In this document: positions 62,258 to 64,000 of the stretch, one piece after another
Layout: every line of letters starts with the position of its first letter
How positions within the stretch are numbered: position 1 is the first letter of the stretch
Origin: Drosophila miranda
Lineage: Eukaryota; Arthropoda; Insecta; Diptera; Drosophilidae
Reading direction: 5' to 3'
NCBI RefSeq assembly: GCF_003369915.1
Contig: NC_046673.1
Coordinates: 10,648,001-10,712,000, forward strand
DNA length: 64,000 bases
Notes under the pieces: model-generated
What the model was told of the DNA's origin: nothing
The model's input: only the letters and a program-made list of their open reading frames with translations
The model's database searches: none
Made by a program: the position numbers and the translations under genes

Positions 62258-64000
62258 ATGGAGCTGCGTGAGCTGCGCGGCAGCGCCACGGCCGGCAACA
62301 CCAGCAGCAGCACTAGCAACAGTAACAGTGGCATCAGTGGCGGCGAAGGCGTCGAATTGGGGGGAATCTGCATTGGGAGCGCCAGCGGTGGTGGCGTCCA
62401 GCGTGTGCCCACCAAGGCGGACCTGTTCATGGAGCAGCTGAATGCCACAAATGCCAAAAAGGTGGCCCTACTCCTAGTCCTGGGCTTCATCCTCTACCAT
62501 GGCCTGCTCAATTGGAACTACGGTGGGTGTTCGTCTCTCTGTGTGTGTGTGTGTTTGTTCGTATCGATTTGTCCTGTGTAAACATGTAATCGAATTTGCA
62601 TTGTGGCGTTCCATTAACAGGCAGTGACTCCTGCCAGTGGCTGCTGTCGAAGGGCCGCTTCAAGGGCGATAACGAGTGGCAGCCGTATGGGTGCATGGTG
62701 CACAAATACTCCCTCACGTGAGTGGCAATTCCAAATTCCAAATTCAATTAACATTTTCCCACATTCCCACAATTATCATATCTAACTCTTTCTATCTCTA
62801 TCTCTCTTCCCATGCAAATGACTCACCCACTGACCCACCCACCAATATGACTATGACATGCCATGCCACTATCTACCATAATGACAGCGACACGCGGCGA
62901 TGCCTGCGATACCTGGCCTTCTTCGACAACAAGAACAACTTCGTGTTCATTGGAGACGAGAGCGTCCGCCTGCTCTACGAGCGGTTCATCCAGCAGCTGC
63001 GCCAGCTGCCACTGTCCTCCGACGAGGACAACAACGGGTCATCGCGGGCCCACGACGACAGTGCAGCGGTTCGATTCGAGGACAACAAGCTGCACATGCT
63101 GGCCCAGTACATCAGAGCCGAAGATGTCAGTCCCTCGCTCATCGATCGACTGTACAGGTTGGAGGCCGAGAAGCAGCTGTCCTCCGTGTACGTGGTGGGG
63201 CTGACCTACTCGGGCCTGCTTGGCGGGAATATAACTGAAGAAGTGCTGCGACAGTACGGTGCAAATCTCACCCTGCTGGTAGCCCCCTTTCATCGTCTGG
63301 TGGCGCAGACATCGCGTGTACTCTGGAAATTGGCCGATCGCGTAGACGAAGAAAAGCTACCGACCGCCTGGAAGTTACTGCTCAATGAGGACATCGATCG
63401 GCTTAATCATGTGGCCCGCAACGTGTTTCGCTACACGGAGGCCACCGTCTGGGAGTCGGCCTGGCACATTGCCAACGGTCTTCTGGACACCGCCATCGAC
63501 GGACATCAGCTGTGTGCTCACGGCCAGCGGCTGGAGGTGCAGCTCCTGTGGAACATGTACTGCAACGACTACATGAATTACAACGACGGCACCTGCTGCA
63601 GCAGCTCGGAGCCCCATACCACGCTCCAGATAGTGGCCTACGCCCTGTTCGGCGTCTGCATGACGCTCGTCTGCGGCATGTGCCTGCGTCGCTGGCTTCT
63701 CCATCTGCGTGGCTACACGCTCTACGTGCCTCTCCAGCAGCATCAGCAGGATCCGCATCAGCATCAGCCAAACAGCGGAGGAAGAGGCAGTGGTCCCACC
63801 CATGCCCTGTCCGCACTGATCACGGACTATGGGACCCCGATGGTGGCGCTGTCTCTGCTTGGCCTGATCATGGTCTACTTCTATCTATGCGACCGCACAA
63901 ACTTCTTTATGAAGGAGAACAAGTACTACTCGGAGTTCAGCTTCTGGATACCCGTGGGCTACGTGTTCGCCCTGGGTCTGTTCTTCACGGAGGACTCGCG
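62258..64000 (+). CDS. CASD1-like sialate O-acetyltransferase family protein, partial (right end cut)
   Basis: Exons 62258-62522, 62621-62717 and 62888-64000 (continuing past the edge) give 491 residues; human CASD1 has about 800. CASD1 is a Golgi multipass protein that acetylates the 9-OH of sialic acids using acetyl-CoA. Visible order: Ser/Gly-rich cytosolic head, membrane helix (about 69-86), a lumenal SGNH-type domain ([40 protein letters not shown]), then membrane helices starting at about residue 366 ([20 protein letters not shown]) and the family signature [18 protein letters not shown]. Compared with human CASD1 as I remember it, the catalytic Ser is Glu145 and the catalytic His is Gln328, while Asp325 is kept. 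The His/Gln-rich linker (about 412-430) is fly-specific. Probably the CG2938 orthologue. Confidence 0.9.

Noticed and set aside
63375..63816. Long minus-strand frames opposite the CASD1-like gene
   Set aside because: Shadows of a GC-rich coding exon; the + frame has the CASD1 membrane signature.

Overview
The window is a piece of an insect nuclear genome, almost certainly Drosophila. The evidence is 50-100 bp GT-AG introns, the VAP33, type I asparaginase and CASD1-like proteins, and housekeeping promoter motifs of Drosophila type (DRE, Ohler motif 1). The five protein genes on the right (carboxylesterase, L-asparaginase, Vap33, a large helical protein, CASD1-like) match, from memory, a neighbourhood of the D. 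melanogaster X chromosome (Muller element A) that holds CG6414, CG6428, Vap33, CG2941 and CG2938. The proteins differ from my recollection of D. melanogaster, so another Drosophila species is likely, but I cannot name it.

Positions 1 to about 44,888 hold no protein gene that I can defend. This is intergenic or intronic DNA: alternating GC-richer blocks and AT-rich blocks (about 3.95-4.7, 8.2-8.9, 10.4-11.4, 28.2-29.0, 38.6-39.5 and 41.1-42.9 kb) with many microsatellites. Landmarks are a canonical tRNA-Gly(CCC) at 13315-13385, a 116-bp minisatellite at 27588-28195, a degenerate 21-bp-type repeat at 10.2-10.37 kb, several copies of a dispersed repeat with TATACCC/GGGTATA ends, and two short coding-like blocks (14.0-14.2 and 26.78-26.96 kb) that may be exons or mobile-element remnants.

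Positions 44,889 to 64,000 are compact. A secreted carboxylesterase (+, 4 coding exons) and a cytosolic L-asparaginase with C-terminal ankyrin repeats (+, 4 exons) are followed by 4.3 kb that must hold the Vap33 3'UTR. Vap33 itself is on the minus strand (6 coding exons). A 914-residue helical protein, positionally the Gemin4/Gaulos gene, is also on the minus strand (3 exons). Last comes a CASD1-like membrane protein (+), cut by the right edge. The last two genes are divergent, and their shared 0.8-kb upstream region contains a striking near-perfect 39-bp inverted repeat able to form a 99-nt hairpin.

The genes do not form one pathway: esterase and asparaginase are metabolic enzymes, Vap33 is an ER contact-site adaptor, the helical protein may belong to the SMN complex, and CASD1 is a Golgi sialate O-acetyltransferase family member whose catalytic residues look altered here. 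The best leads for something new are the hairpin, the altered CASD1 triad, the 116-bp minisatellite and the two orphan coding-like blocks.
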